A stretch of 64,000 nt of DNA from Bacteroidia bacterium (GTDB lineage Bacteria; Bacteroidota; Ignavibacteria; SZUA-365). The notes under the pieces are model-generated. The model did not search any database. It was not told the DNA's origin and saw only the letters and a list, made by a program, of their open reading frames with translations. This document shows, in pieces, positions 45,472 to 54,503 of the stretch (positions within the stretch are counted from its first letter, which is position 1; every line of letters starts with the position of its first letter). The translations under genes were made by a program, and so were the position numbers. The stretch spans positions 4,450,552 to 4,514,551 of the forward strand of contig JAOSJT010000001.1 of assembly GCA_027493955.1 (NCBI GenBank). Direction: 5' to 3'.

Positions 45472-48294
45472 TCACCGCCTCGGCCCAAAGCTCCGTATCG
45501 TGTAGCTGAACGTGAGCAGGGCGTAGCGTTGAAGCACGTTGGAACGTGTGTCTTCAATATAGGTTTCCGTGACGTTGCGGAGGATGTTCTGATTCTGCTT
45601 GAGCACATCGAACACCGTGAGCTTGAGTTCGGCCTGATCGTCCGCAAGGAATTTGTATCCGAAACTCAGGTTCCAGAGCAACACCTCATCATTGTACCCT
45701 TCGGCGAGACCGCTGTACTTGTTGTGCGCCAGATCGGATGTAAACACTAACCCACCGAGGAAGATCCAGTTCAAACGGAAACGTGTGGTCTGGTTGATAT
45801 AGCGCTGATCGGCGTCGGCGCGCAGGCTGTTCTCCACCCAATTCACGTTGGTTTGCGAGGACAAGGTGAAGTCGAAGTCCTCGGAAATGTTGCTGGCAAG
45901 GACTACGCCCACACCCAGCATGGGCTGATACGCGTAATTCATCTGCTCGTTGATCATGCTCGGCATGCGCGAGTAGCTGCCCATCAGGTTTAGATTCAGA
46001 TTCGATTTGAGCCAGCTTACCGGCCGTCCGTACGTGATGAAACTGCGCACCGAATAATTTCCGCTGAGATTCACAGGACGCGTGAGCTGTGCTCCACGAA
46101 GCATCGGCACGCCGTAAATCGTCGTGTCGCTTCGGGCGAGAAAGGAACTGCTGCCTACATAGTCATCGGTAGCCGAAGCGGAAAAGAATGTGAACAGGTA
46201 GCCGCCACTCTCCGCATGTGTCGTGCTGAATCGCGTTCCGATGAAATGGGTGTAACTCTGATCCAATCCGGGATTTCCGATCGAGAGCTGAAGCGGATTC
46301 GAATTGTCCACGACGTCCTGCAGCTGGTCAACACTGGGAGAACTTGTCCGTGTACGGTAAAAAAGATGCCACTCTGAACTGCTCGACAGTTTCCATCGCA
46401 TCATCGCGCGGGGCATTATCGTGGTGAACGTACGGTCGAGTGTGGACGTGTACGGATATTGCTGTTCGCTGCGCAGCGACGCCGTTTGCCAGGCCGCATC
46501 CACGTTGATGCGGAAATCCGCGTCCTCGTACCGCAAGCCCGCACCGGCCTGCTGCGTGAAGTAATTGCTCGCGAATTCGTTGCTGATCAACGGATCCAGA
46601 ATGTCGTACAATCCGGAAAAGGTGTCGAGATTGTACGTTTTCTTGTCGGAGAAATTGTCGTTCCACGAATTTTCGTAGCGGACGAGTACCTGCATTTTGT
46701 CGGCGACGGGTTCGGTGTATTGAGCGTCCGCACCGATGGTAAACCCGCGCTTGTCCAGTTTGCCGCGCTGATCGAGCGAGTCGAGAGAAGCACCCTGGCC
46801 GAAGGTTTCGTATCGCGACAGCAGTGCGTTGTTGCCGTCATTGTTGGAAAGGTCATTGCTGACCCGAAGCGAAAACGTACGTCCCCGCGTTTCGAAACGT
46901 CTGCGGTACAGGAGTTCATTGCGCACACTCATGCCGGTCAGATCCGAGGAAAAAGAGGAGAAACCATTGTTGAGTCCCATGCCGGCAAACTGCGTGGCGG
47001 CCGAGGTCATGCTGTTTCCGTCATTCGCCTGCGCGGACAGGCGCGGCGTGTAGAGCAGCGAATTCAGCGAATCAATACTCCACTCAACGCGCAGGTTCAT
47101 CCGGTGATTCATGTTTGTGCTTTCGGCCACTTCCAGCTCATCGTAGAGTTGACCGCTTTGTCCCGTCAGCACATACTCCCGGAGCACTGCGTTGCGCGCG
47201 TCGCTGTTCGAGTAATTGAAGAAGTAGCTCGCCGTCGCCTCTACATTCTCGCTCCATTTATCCATGTAGTTGATGCCGAACGCATGCGTCGTTGCGATTC
47301 CGTTGCTCGCGGTGACCATGAAGTCTCCCAGGCCGCCGCCGAATCCGCCGAAGCCGCCCGGTGGACGCATCCCTCCTGCGAGTCCGCCCAAACGGCTCAT
47401 CATGGTGCGCATGGCCCCGCCGCGGGACGAACCGCCCATGACGCCGAGCAAGTCGTCGATGGAGAAGTTCTGCTCGTTCACGTTGTTTGTCATTGCCAGC
47501 AGGCTGATGCGTTGATCGCCATTGAAGAAATTCATGATGCCGCCCGCGCGGTACAGTTCATTCTCCCCGGCGCCACCGTACAGCTTTCCGAACGTGGCGT
47601 TGCGCATAAATTCGCGGGTTATGAGGTTGATGGTTTTCGTCTCATTTCCGTCGCTGAAACCGGTGAATCGGGATTGCTCGCTTTGCCTGTCGTACACCTG
47701 AATCTTCTCGATGACTTCCGCGGGAATGTTGCGCAGCACGGCGCGGGCGTCGTCGCCGAAAAATTCACGGTTGTCTACCATGACCTTTCTCACCTCCTCG
47801 CCCTGCGACTTGACCGTTCCGCTTTCCACGGTGATGCCCGGCATTTTCTCCACCAGATTTTCAGCGGAAGCGTCGCGGCTGATTTTGTATGCGCGCGCGT
47901 CGTACTCCAACGTGTCGTCCTTGATCACGGCAGCCGGCGCTTTGCCCGTCACCTCAACCTCTCCGAGACGAATGTCGTCTTCCTTGAGGGCGATGCGCCC
48001 GAGCATTACATCCTCGCGCCGTACGGTGATTTCGCGATTGATGGTTGCGAAACCGATATACGACACACGCACGACATAACTGCCTGGTTTGACACCGCTG
48101 AATTCGAAGCGTCCATTCGCATCCGTGACCATCCCACGGCTGCTGGAGTCGGGTAATTGAAACAGAACGACGTTTGCGCTGCGTAGCGGCACATTGTCGC
48201 TTTCGGAAACAGCGCGTCCACGGATGGAATAGCTTTGCGAAAAAAGTGAGCCCGAGACGGCGAAGAAGAGCAGAGAAGTGACGATGAAACGCAT
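45472..48294 (-). CDS. TonB-dependent receptor-like outer membrane beta-barrel protein
   Basis: Outer-membrane protein (940 aa) of the OMP beta-barrel family with an N-terminal carboxypeptidase-regulatory domain. Signal peptide MRFIVTSLLFFAVSGSLFSQ, then SIRGRAVSESDNVPLRSANV, GRFEFSGVKPGSYVVRVSYI. A plug-like region follows (VEVTGKAPAAVIKDDTLEYD, ENLVEKMPGITVESG, PAEVIEKIQVYDRQSEQSRF). A Gly/Met-rich loop near residues 275-325 (GGSSRGGAMRTMMSRLGGL, MRPPGGFGGFGGGLGDF) is notable. The barrel has many alternating strands. The ligand is unknown. The product has no visible ribosome-binding site but a good signal peptide. It is divergent from the FG-GAP gene. Confidence 0.88.
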   Translation of the reverse strand: MRFIVTSLLFFAVSGSLFSQSYSIRGRAVSESDNVPLRSANVVLFQLPDSSSRGMVTDANGRFEFSGVKPGSYVVRVSYIGFATINREITVRREDVMLGRIALKEDDIRLGEVEVTGKAPAAVIKDDTLEYDARAYKISRDASAENLVEKMPGITVESGTVKSQGEEVRKVMVDNREFFGDDARAVLRNIPAEVIEKIQVYDRQSEQSRFTGFSDGNETKTINLITREFMRNATFGKLYGGAGENELYRAGGIMNFFNGDQRISLLAMTNNVNEQNFSIDDLLGVMGGSSRGGAMRTMMSRLGGLAGGMRPPGGFGGFGGGLGDFMVTASNGIATTHAFGINYMDKWSENVEATASYFFNYSNSDARNAVLREYVLTGQSGQLYDELEVAESTNMNHRMNLRVEWSIDSLNSLLYTPRLSAQANDGNSMTSAATQFAGMGLNNGFSSFSSDLTGMSVRNELLYRRRFETRGRTFSLRVSNDLSNNDGNNALLSRYETFGQGASLDSLDQRGKLDKRGFTIGADAQYTEPVADKMQVLVRYENSWNDNFSDKKTYNLDTFSGLYDILDPLISNEFASNYFTQQAGAGLRYEDADFRINVDAAWQTASLRSEQQYPYTSTLDRTFTTIMPRAMMRWKLSSSSEWHLFYRTRTSSPSVDQLQDVVDNSNPLQLSIGNPGLDQSYTHFIGTRFSTTHAESGGYLFTFFSASATDDYVGSSSFLARSDTTIYGVPMLRGAQLTRPVNLSGNYSVRSFITYGRPVSWLKSNLNLNLMGSYSRMPSMINEQMNYAYQPMLGVGVVLASNISEDFDFTLSSQTNVNWVENSLRADADQRYINQTTRFRLNWIFLGGLVFTSDLAHNKYSGLAEGYNDEVLLWNLSFGYKFLADDQAELKLTVFDVLKQNQNILRNVTETYIEDTRSNVLQRYALLTFSYTIRSFGPRR

Positions 48295-48757
48295 GGATGA
48301 GCTGAAAAATGATACATCTTGTGTTTGACACGCGGCCGGCTGTATGGTTTAGTCGGCTCCCGAACAATGTGTTGGATGCGGGACGGGGCAGGACGATCCG
48401 GTCGAGACCCGTGCGAATCCTTCCAGAACCGTAATGTACGACAGATCGGTTCATTTGTATGCAACCAATTTGTGCCGGGTCGCCCGGCGCGAATAGGAAC
48501 GGCCTGATTTTCCCTGGTTCACACGACACCGTTGAAATCTGTTTGCGGGGCATCGTATCGTTTTGTAGTTTATCGCATTCGATTCTTGGGTTTCCCGATG
48601 TGGAAGCATCTGTTGTACGCCAGTCCACGGGCGCGCATTCCGCATGGAGCCGGGCTGCATGTGTCTGGGCATAGCGCTTCTTCCCGGCTGCATCAAGACG
48701 CTTCCCATCCCAACGACGCAGAAGAGACGCACCTTTCATTCAATAGGAGGACCTTGT
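48295..48757. other. Divergent intergenic region
   Basis: Must hold the promoters of the receptor gene (minus) and the FG-GAP gene (plus). A GCCGGGTCGCCCGGC hairpin lies near 48473-48487. The plus-strand frame is open from 48644, but the first ATG with a ribosome-binding site is 48758. Confidence 0.4.
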
Positions 48758-50764
48758 ATGAAGAACCTTGTTTCAGTCCCGCGTGGTCGTACGGCGTTCG
48801 CAGTTACGGCTCTGCTTTTCGGTTTTTTCGCCGTGCGCACTGCCATGGCACAGAACTACAGAGAAGTGCAGGATTTCGGCTGGGGCATCGGTGTCAACCG
48901 ACCATCACCGGTCATCATTGATCTCGACGGCAACGGCAGACTGGACATGCTTGTCGGTACGGAATCCGGCGTCATCATGCGCTTCGAACAGACGGCGGTT
49001 AACGGACAGGAATTTCGCCTGCTCGACCGGCGTTTCATGAAACTGAGAAACGCCAGTCAAGCGGCGCTCACCGTCGCGGATATCGACAGCGACGGACGGC
49101 TCGATCTCCTGGTGGGGGAGAGCGGAGGGCGATTGGTGCACTATGTACAAACCGCACCGGGAGTAGCGGAATTCGAAATGGTGACGAACTATTTCGGTGC
49201 TATTACGACCCCGGCCTCTCCCAATCCGTTTTTCACAGACATTGAGGGAGACGGTTTGCTGGATCTCATTTACGGCTCCAGCAGCGGGAAAATTGAACGG
49301 TACACGCAGGATGCGCCACAGTCGACAAACTTCGTCAAGGCCTCCAATTTGAAATTCGACACCAATCTCGGCAGTTCCAACCGGCTTGGCGTATCGGATT
49401 TTGATGCTGACGGCGCACTGGACGTAGTAATGGGCAGTTGGGATGGCGACGTCATGCATTTCGAAGCGCATGAAACCGTCAAGGATTCGTTTCTACTCGT
49501 GGAAAAGCGTTGGAGTGGTATTCCGAAAAACACGCTCGGGGCTCCGTTTTTTATTGACGTGGACAACGACGGGCTGTTGGACTGCTTCATCGGATACGGA
49601 GCCGGTACGGTGGAGCACAGGGAACAGAGTGCGGCGAATTCCACACAATTCAGTAACGTGCTGCAACATGATGTGCTGAACGCCTGGGATTTCGGGCGGG
49701 AAACCATCTTTGCCGTCACGGATCTGGACCGTGACGGACGACTGGACATTCTGCGTAGCGACATCCCCATGGGCGAATCCTATATGCTTCGCCACCCCCT
49801 TATGCACATGACACAGACCGCTCCGGGCGCTCTGACTGTCACTGTGGTTTCCAATAATTTCAACGATATCCGTGTGCAGCAAAGCGGCTCACTCTCTTTT
49901 ACCGATCTTAACGGCGACGGACGCCTGGATCTCTTTATTGCACGCTTGAACCAGGATACGATTTACCAGTATCAGCAGAAAGCCGATGCGCCGTTCGAAT
50001 TCGAGATGGTGCCAGGCAGCTTTCTCGCCGGGCAGATCCAGACCAACGGGAACATTCAACCGCTGGTGTTCAGGGATCTTGACAACGACGGGCTGCTGGA
50101 TCTGCTCGTGGCATGCGGGAGGATGGACCATTTCGAGCAGGACGCTCCCGGTTCCTCCTCGTTTGCTCTGAAACGTGAGAACGTAATATGGAGCAATCTC
50201 GTCAATCGGGGGAGAGGGTTTGCCGTGGAAGATCTGGACGGAGACGGTGTCCTGGAAATGCTCGTCGGCAATGGAGGGGTCCTTGCCCTTTTCAGACAAA
50301 CACAGCTTCATGGGGAGGAATTCGTGAAAGTCGCCGATACACTGGCCGGTATTGACGTCTATTCCGGCGCTATCCCGTACGTGGCGGACGTCAACAACGA
50401 CGGTCGTCTCGATATCATTGTCGGAGATGATGCCGGGGGACTGTGTCTGTTCCTCGAAACCGGTCCGAACGCCTCTGGTGAAGTAGCACATCTTCCTGCG
50501 AGCCCGAAGCTGCTCGACATCTCTCCGCACCCGGTCAATACGTACGCCTCGGTGCGCGTCGCTATGCCGGTGGACGAGCGGGCTACGGTAGCGCTATACG
50601 ATCTCCTGGGTCGCGAGCGCCAAACCGTTGCGTCGCACCGTTTGTTGACGCAGGGCGTGACACCGTTGGAGATAGACGGACGCGGACTTCCTCCGGGTTG
50701 TTATTTGCTCGTTCTTGAGGCCGGCGGTATCAGGGTAAGCAAGCCCGTGATGATTATGCGATAG
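48758..50764 (+). CDS. FG-GAP/VCBS-repeat protein with T9SS sorting domain
   Basis: Secreted 668-aa protein. Signal peptide at residues about 1-32 (GRTAFAVTALLFGFFAVRTAMA). About nine FG-GAP-type repeats, each with a calcium-binding D-x-D/N-x-D-G-x-x-D loop: DLDGNGRLDMLVG, DIDSDGRLDLLVG, DIEGDGLLDLIYG, DFDADGALDVVMG, DVDNDGLLDCFIG, DLDRDGRLDIL, DLNGDGRLDLFIA, DLDNDGLLDLLVA, DVNNDGRLDIIVG. Together they probably form a beta-propeller. The C-terminus (ISPHPVNTYASVRVAM, YDLLGRERQTVASHRL, LPPGCYLLVLEAG) is a type A sorting domain. AGGAGG lies 7 nt before the ATG. It probably binds a ligand at the cell surface; no enzyme domain is present. Confidence 0.9.
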   Translation: MKNLVSVPRGRTAFAVTALLFGFFAVRTAMAQNYREVQDFGWGIGVNRPSPVIIDLDGNGRLDMLVGTESGVIMRFEQTAVNGQEFRLLDRRFMKLRNASQAALTVADIDSDGRLDLLVGESGGRLVHYVQTAPGVAEFEMVTNYFGAITTPASPNPFFTDIEGDGLLDLIYGSSSGKIERYTQDAPQSTNFVKASNLKFDTNLGSSNRLGVSDFDADGALDVVMGSWDGDVMHFEAHETVKDSFLLVEKRWSGIPKNTLGAPFFIDVDNDGLLDCFIGYGAGTVEHREQSAANSTQFSNVLQHDVLNAWDFGRETIFAVTDLDRDGRLDILRSDIPMGESYMLRHPLMHMTQTAPGALTVTVVSNNFNDIRVQQSGSLSFTDLNGDGRLDLFIARLNQDTIYQYQQKADAPFEFEMVPGSFLAGQIQTNGNIQPLVFRDLDNDGLLDLLVACGRMDHFEQDAPGSSSFALKRENVIWSNLVNRGRGFAVEDLDGDGVLEMLVGNGGVLALFRQTQLHGEEFVKVADTLAGIDVYSGAIPYVADVNNDGRLDIIVGDDAGGLCLFLETGPNASGEVAHLPASPKLLDISPHPVNTYASVRVAMPVDERATVALYDLLGRERQTVASHRLLTQGVTPLEIDGRGLPPGCYLLVLEAGGIRVSKPVMIMR

Positions 50765-51079
50765 GTTCTGTCCGGGATGTCTGCTGGTACTGACACGCGC
50801 CCGTATCGTATGGATCGATGCGGGCGCGTCCCGTCTAAAGCGGATATTTTTCCATACCGGACGTCACCCCGGCACGGGATGAAAAAACCGTTTCGGGGAT
50901 TTGTTTCTCATTGCACATACACGCATTTTTTCCCTACCAGTCCCTGAAAGAAATACCCGGAATCGCGCCGCGCCCGCGTGCCATATTCCGCCATCGTGGT
51001 ATTTCGCCGGCAGGACGGCGAAAGAACGGGACGATCGTGTATCCATCGAAACTACATCACAGCAAGGAGCGGTCTGCTG
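50765..51079. other. Intergenic region
   Basis: Holds the hairpin at 50795-50829 and the leader of the NSS transporter gene. The in-frame extension upstream of 51080 has no coding character. Confidence 0.35.
50795..50829 (+). terminator. Terminator-like hairpin after the FG-GAP gene
   Basis: ACGCGCCCG (50795-50803) pairs with CGGGCGCGT (50821-50829) with a 17-nt loop; 30 bp after the stop, no U-tract. Confidence 0.6.
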
Positions 51080-52732
51080 ATGAGTTCTCAACAAGAACAC
51101 TGGGGTTCGCGCGTCGGACTCGTGCTCGCTGTCGCGGGTAATGCCGTAGGCCTCGGGAACTTCCTCCGTTTCCCGGCGCAGGCCGTGCAGAATGGCGGCG
51201 GCGCTTTCATCATTCCGTATCTCGTGTCTTTTGTGCTCATGGGTATTCCGTTGCTCTGGATCGAGTGGGCGATCGGCAGGCACGGGGGGCGATTCGGGCA
51301 TCACTCCACACCCGGCGCCATGCACGCGATGGGGAAGGCCTGGTACTGGAAGTATATCGGCGTGTTCGGCATTTTTACGAACCTGACGGTGGCGGCGTAT
51401 TACGCATACATCGAATCCTGGACGCTGGGGTATGTCTGGTACTCACTTATCGGCACTTTCGCGGACAAATCCCCGCAAGGTGTATCCGATTTCTTCAGTT
51501 GGTATCTCGGTTCCGATCAGGGCATCGTGAGTTTTTCCGGTCCCGCGGTGATATTCTTCCTCATCACCGTGATGCTGAATTTGTGGATACTTTCGCGTGG
51601 TTTGCAGAAGGGCGTCGAAATCGCGAGCAAGATCGGTATGCCCATACTCATCGTGTTCGCGATTTTCCTGACCATACGCTCGCTGACACTGGACGCCGGT
51701 GAGCAGGGCGCGGTGTTCGACGCGATGATGGGTCTGAATTTCCTTTGGACGCCGCAGTTCGATTCGCTGACCAATCCCAAAGTCTGGCTCGCGGCGGCGG
51801 GACAGATCTTTTTCACACTGTCCGTGGGCATGGGCTCCATACACTGCTATGCGTCGTATTTGCGCGAGAAAGACGACATCGCGCTCAACGCCTCCACCGC
51901 CGGGTGGATGAACGAGACCGTGGAGGTTGTGCTCGGCGGCACCATCATTGTTCCGATCGCGGCGGCGTATCTCGGTCTGGACTGGCTCAGCGCGCATGTG
52001 GGCTTCGAGATGGGCTTCCGCACCATGCCGACACTGTTTCAGCAATGGGGATCGGTGCTGTCGGTGCTGGCCGGGGTGGCGTGGTTCGGCCTGCTGTTTT
52101 TCGCGGGCATAACGAGTTCGCTGGCGATGGGGCAACCGGTCATGGCCTTCATGCAGGACGAATTCAAGATACCCCGAAAACGCGCGGTCATCATTTTCGG
52201 CATTATCCTGCTGATGCTCTCGCTGCCTTGCGTGATCCTGTACAACGGGGGCGCTTTCAATGAATTCGACTATTGGGCTGGCACCTTCGCGCTCGTGGTA
52301 TTCGCGCTGGCGGAGATCATACTCTTCGCCTGGGTCTTCGGCATAGACAAGGGCTGGGCTGAAATCAACAAAGGTGCCGATCTTAAGGTCCCCGTCATTT
52401 TCAAGTACATCATGCGCTATGTTACACCGGTGTTCCTGCTCGCCGTGTTTGTGGGCGCGCTGGTCAAACCAGTCGGCGGCGACTGGGCGGCGGCCCTCGG
52501 TACGCTGTTCAGCGGAGGCGGCTGGCCATTGGAGACGGACAGCGTGATCGGCATGGTGCTGCATCTTGGCAACAACGACACGCGCTGGTTTATCGAGGGC
52601 GAACCGACGAAGGTTTTCATACTCGACATGACGCGCACACTATTGCTCTTTACGTTCACGGCCATCGGCGTGGCGGTATGGGCGGCATTCAGAAAGCGTG
52701 AACAGCAACACATGCATACGGAGGTGGTATGA
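51080..52732 (+). CDS. Sodium-dependent neurotransmitter:sodium symporter (NSS) family transporter
   Basis: Na+-coupled amino-acid importer (550 aa) with about 12 membrane helices of the LeuT fold. The N-terminus has the unwound first helix and Na+ site (VGLVLAVAGNAVGLGNFLRF, then GGGAFIIPYLVSF and IPLLWIEWAIGRHGG). The sixth-helix region QIFFTLSVGMGSIHCYASYL and the eighth-helix segment LLFFAGITSSLAMGQPVMAF supply sodium and substrate contacts. Start 51080 follows GGAG at 10 nt; the frame is open to 50978. It overlaps by 4 bp with a 38-residue subunit gene, the arrangement of MetP/MetS, so methionine or alanine uptake is plausible. Confidence 0.93.
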   Translation: MSSQQEHWGSRVGLVLAVAGNAVGLGNFLRFPAQAVQNGGGAFIIPYLVSFVLMGIPLLWIEWAIGRHGGRFGHHSTPGAMHAMGKAWYWKYIGVFGIFTNLTVAAYYAYIESWTLGYVWYSLIGTFADKSPQGVSDFFSWYLGSDQGIVSFSGPAVIFFLITVMLNLWILSRGLQKGVEIASKIGMPILIVFAIFLTIRSLTLDAGEQGAVFDAMMGLNFLWTPQFDSLTNPKVWLAAAGQIFFTLSVGMGSIHCYASYLREKDDIALNASTAGWMNETVEVVLGGTIIVPIAAAYLGLDWLSAHVGFEMGFRTMPTLFQQWGSVLSVLAGVAWFGLLFFAGITSSLAMGQPVMAFMQDEFKIPRKRAVIIFGIILLMLSLPCVILYNGGAFNEFDYWAGTFALVVFALAEIILFAWVFGIDKGWAEINKGADLKVPVIFKYIMRYVTPVFLLAVFVGALVKPVGGDWAAALGTLFSGGGWPLETDSVIGMVLHLGNNDTRWFIEGEPTKVFILDMTRTLLLFTFTAIGVAVWAAFRKREQQHMHTEVV

Positions 52733-52845
52733 CGCGCGCAGGACTCATCACCATGCTCGTCACCTGGAGCATTGTTCTCGTCACCGTAATCACGCTGTTC
52801 ATCCGCGTCCTGCGCATACCGCAGGATCCGCACGACGATGAGTAG
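52729..52845 (+). CDS. MetS-type small subunit of the NSS transporter
   Basis: A 38-residue protein, MTRAGLITMLVTWSIVLVTV with a single membrane helix, continuing ITLFIRVLRIPQDPHDDE. Its ATG overlaps the transporter stop (ATGA) and has GAGGTGG upstream. This is the size, position and layout of the small MetS subunit required by bacterial NSS transporters of the MetP type. The stop codon TAG is formed by the first bases of a TAGAGACGTTGCA repeat, so the C-terminus may have been set by the repeat. Too short to appear in most automated tracks. Confidence 0.8.
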   Translation: MTRAGLITMLVTWSIVLVTVITLFIRVLRIPQDPHDDE

Positions 52846-52916
52846 AGACGTTGCATAAGCAGAGACGTTGCAGGAAAATTTTTGGGTGATGCTCGACATC
52901 CCAGCGCAACGTCTCT
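52843..52916. repeat. AGAGACGTTGCA repeats, two direct and one inverted
   Basis: Direct copies AGAGACGTTGCA at 52844-52855 and 52861-52872; inverted copy CGCAACGTCTCTG at 52904-52916, followed by a partial GACGTCTCC. The array starts in the stop codon of the MetS gene. Confidence 0.85.
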
Positions 52917-53219
52917 GCCGCGACGTCTCCCGTGTGATTCGAAAATCGGTCCGCCGGCGGAGGGAATCGGGAATTAGGAATTGATCGCTGCGACGTTGCC
53001 GGATAGTTTTCGGATAATCCTCGCCATCTGCTTATGACATCTTCCACGATGCACGTAGAGACGTTACATGCAACGTCTCTACGTGATGGGTCTCTACATG
53101 ATGGGGGTGGTGGCTCGGATTCGCTTCCCATGACAATTTGTTGAAGAAGGACGAAACGGCTTGTCGACGCACGACGCCCGCTTGCAAAAATCGATAAAAG
53201 ACTCTATGTTTATAATGAA
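52917..53219. other. Intergenic region before the hemerythrin gene
   Basis: Repeat-rich. Holds the perfect-arm palindrome at 53052-53085 and, near its right end, AT-rich sequence with TATAAT at 53211-53216, a probable -10 element. No gene seen. Confidence 0.45.
53052..53085. repeat. 34-bp palindromic repeat (CACGTAGAGACGTT..AACGTCTCTACGTG)
   Basis: Two 14-bp arms that are exact inverse complements around a 6-bp centre. Same core as the repeats at 5847 and 52843. It could fold to a long hairpin if transcribed; REP- or MITE-like. Confidence 0.9.
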
Positions 53220-53239
53220 CATCGACAAAAAAGTCGATG
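53220..53239. promoter_or_regulatory. Palindromic operator candidate
   Basis: Perfect dyad CATCGAC-AAAAAA-GTCGATG (20 bp). It begins 3 bp after TATAAT (53211-53216) and ends 22 bp before the start codon of the DUF438 gene, the position of a repressor site covering the transcription start. The regulator is unknown; a nitrosative- or oxygen-stress regulator would fit the downstream genes. Confidence 0.65.
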
Positions 53240-53261
53240 AAATGAACGATTTGAGGACAAT

Positions 53262-54503
53262 ATGAGCGAACTGATCAATAATGCACAAAAACGCAAAGAG
53301 CTTCTCAAGCACCTTATTCTCCAGTTGCACAAAGGCGAGGCTCCCGAGCAGGTTCGGACACGGCTGGAGGAAATTCTCGGAAGCATCCCCTACGGCGAGG
53401 TCGTGGAAGTGGAGCAGGAACTGATCGCCGAAGGTCTCCCGCAGGAAGAAGTATTGGCATTCTGCGATATTCACACGCGCGTACTCGACGGCAAGATCGA
53501 TCACAGCAATATTCGTCTCGTACCGCCGGGCCATCCCGCCGATACTTTTTCGAAGGAAAACCGCGAGTTACAGAAATTGACGCACGAAATCCGCGAACTC
53601 TGCGCCCCCGCCACGCAGTTACCCGCCGATGCCGTGGCGTCGCAGTTGCTCAAGATACGCGGACTGTTCAATCTCTTGTGGGATGTGGACAAGCATTATC
53701 GCCGTAAGGAGAATTTGCTTTTCCCGTTTCTCGAACAGAAGGGTATTACTGGGCCGCCCGCCGTTATGTGGGGTAAGCACGATCAGACACGCGAACTGCT
53801 CAAAGCCGCCCGCGAAGCGCTGGCCGTGGAGAGCGGCATGACACAGGAAGAATTCGCCGCAACGGCGGAATTGCTGCTGTTGCCCGCTACGCAGTCTGTG
53901 GATGACATGATTATGAAGGAGGAAGACATTCTTCTGCCCATGTGCCTCGATCAGCTCACCGATCTGGAATGGTATGAAATTTATCGGCAAACACCGGAAA
54001 TCGGCTTCTGCCTCTACGATCCCCAGGTCGAGTGGCGTCCGAAGGACAGTGTTGAAGCCCCTGTTGAGGCGATGGAGGGCGACGCCGTACGCTTGCCCAG
54101 CGGACAGCTGACTCCCGCCGAGCTCACCGCCATTCTCAACACCGTGCCCTTCGACCTTACCTTCGTGGACAAGGACGACAAGGTAAAATACTTTACGCAG
54201 GGAACTGAACGCATTTTCGACCGCAACCGTGCTATTCTCGGTCGCGACGTGCGTCTCTGCCATCCGCCTTCCAGCGTCAACATTGTCGATACGATTCTCC
54301 TGGACTTCAAGAGCGGCAAGGAGAGCAGCGCACCGTTCTGGATTCAGCTTCACGGCAAGTTCATTCATATCGAGTATTTCGCCCTGCGCGACAAAGACGG
54401 CAGCTACCTCGGGACACTTGAAGTATCGCAGGATCTCACCGCCAAGCGCGCGCTGGAGGGCGAGCAGCGCCTGCTGTCCTATGCCGTGAAGGAGGACAAA
54501 TGA
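53262..54503 (+). CDS. DUF438-hemerythrin-PAS protein
   Basis: Cytoplasmic 413-aa protein in three parts. DUF438 at about 1-80 (KRKELLKHLILQLHKGEAPE). A hemerythrin-like HHE domain at about 85-235 with candidate di-iron ligands (KLTHEIRELC, DKHYRRKENLLFPFLEQ, WGKHDQTRELLKA, DDMIMKEEDILLP). A PAS domain of the DUF438-associated type at about 275-400 (TVPFDLTFVDKDDKVKYFTQ, DVRLCHPPSSVNIVDTILLD, KFIHIEYFALRDKDGSYLG). Proteins of this make-up occur in facultative and strict anaerobes and are thought to sense or repair damage by NO or O2. Start 53262 matches the palindromic promoter upstream. It overlaps the next gene by 4 bp (ATGA). Confidence 0.9.
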   Translation: MSELINNAQKRKELLKHLILQLHKGEAPEQVRTRLEEILGSIPYGEVVEVEQELIAEGLPQEEVLAFCDIHTRVLDGKIDHSNIRLVPPGHPADTFSKENRELQKLTHEIRELCAPATQLPADAVASQLLKIRGLFNLLWDVDKHYRRKENLLFPFLEQKGITGPPAVMWGKHDQTRELLKAAREALAVESGMTQEEFAATAELLLLPATQSVDDMIMKEEDILLPMCLDQLTDLEWYEIYRQTPEIGFCLYDPQVEWRPKDSVEAPVEAMEGDAVRLPSGQLTPAELTAILNTVPFDLTFVDKDDKVKYFTQGTERIFDRNRAILGRDVRLCHPPSSVNIVDTILLDFKSGKESSAPFWIQLHGKFIHIEYFALRDKDGSYLGTLEVSQDLTAKRALEGEQRLLSYAVKEDK

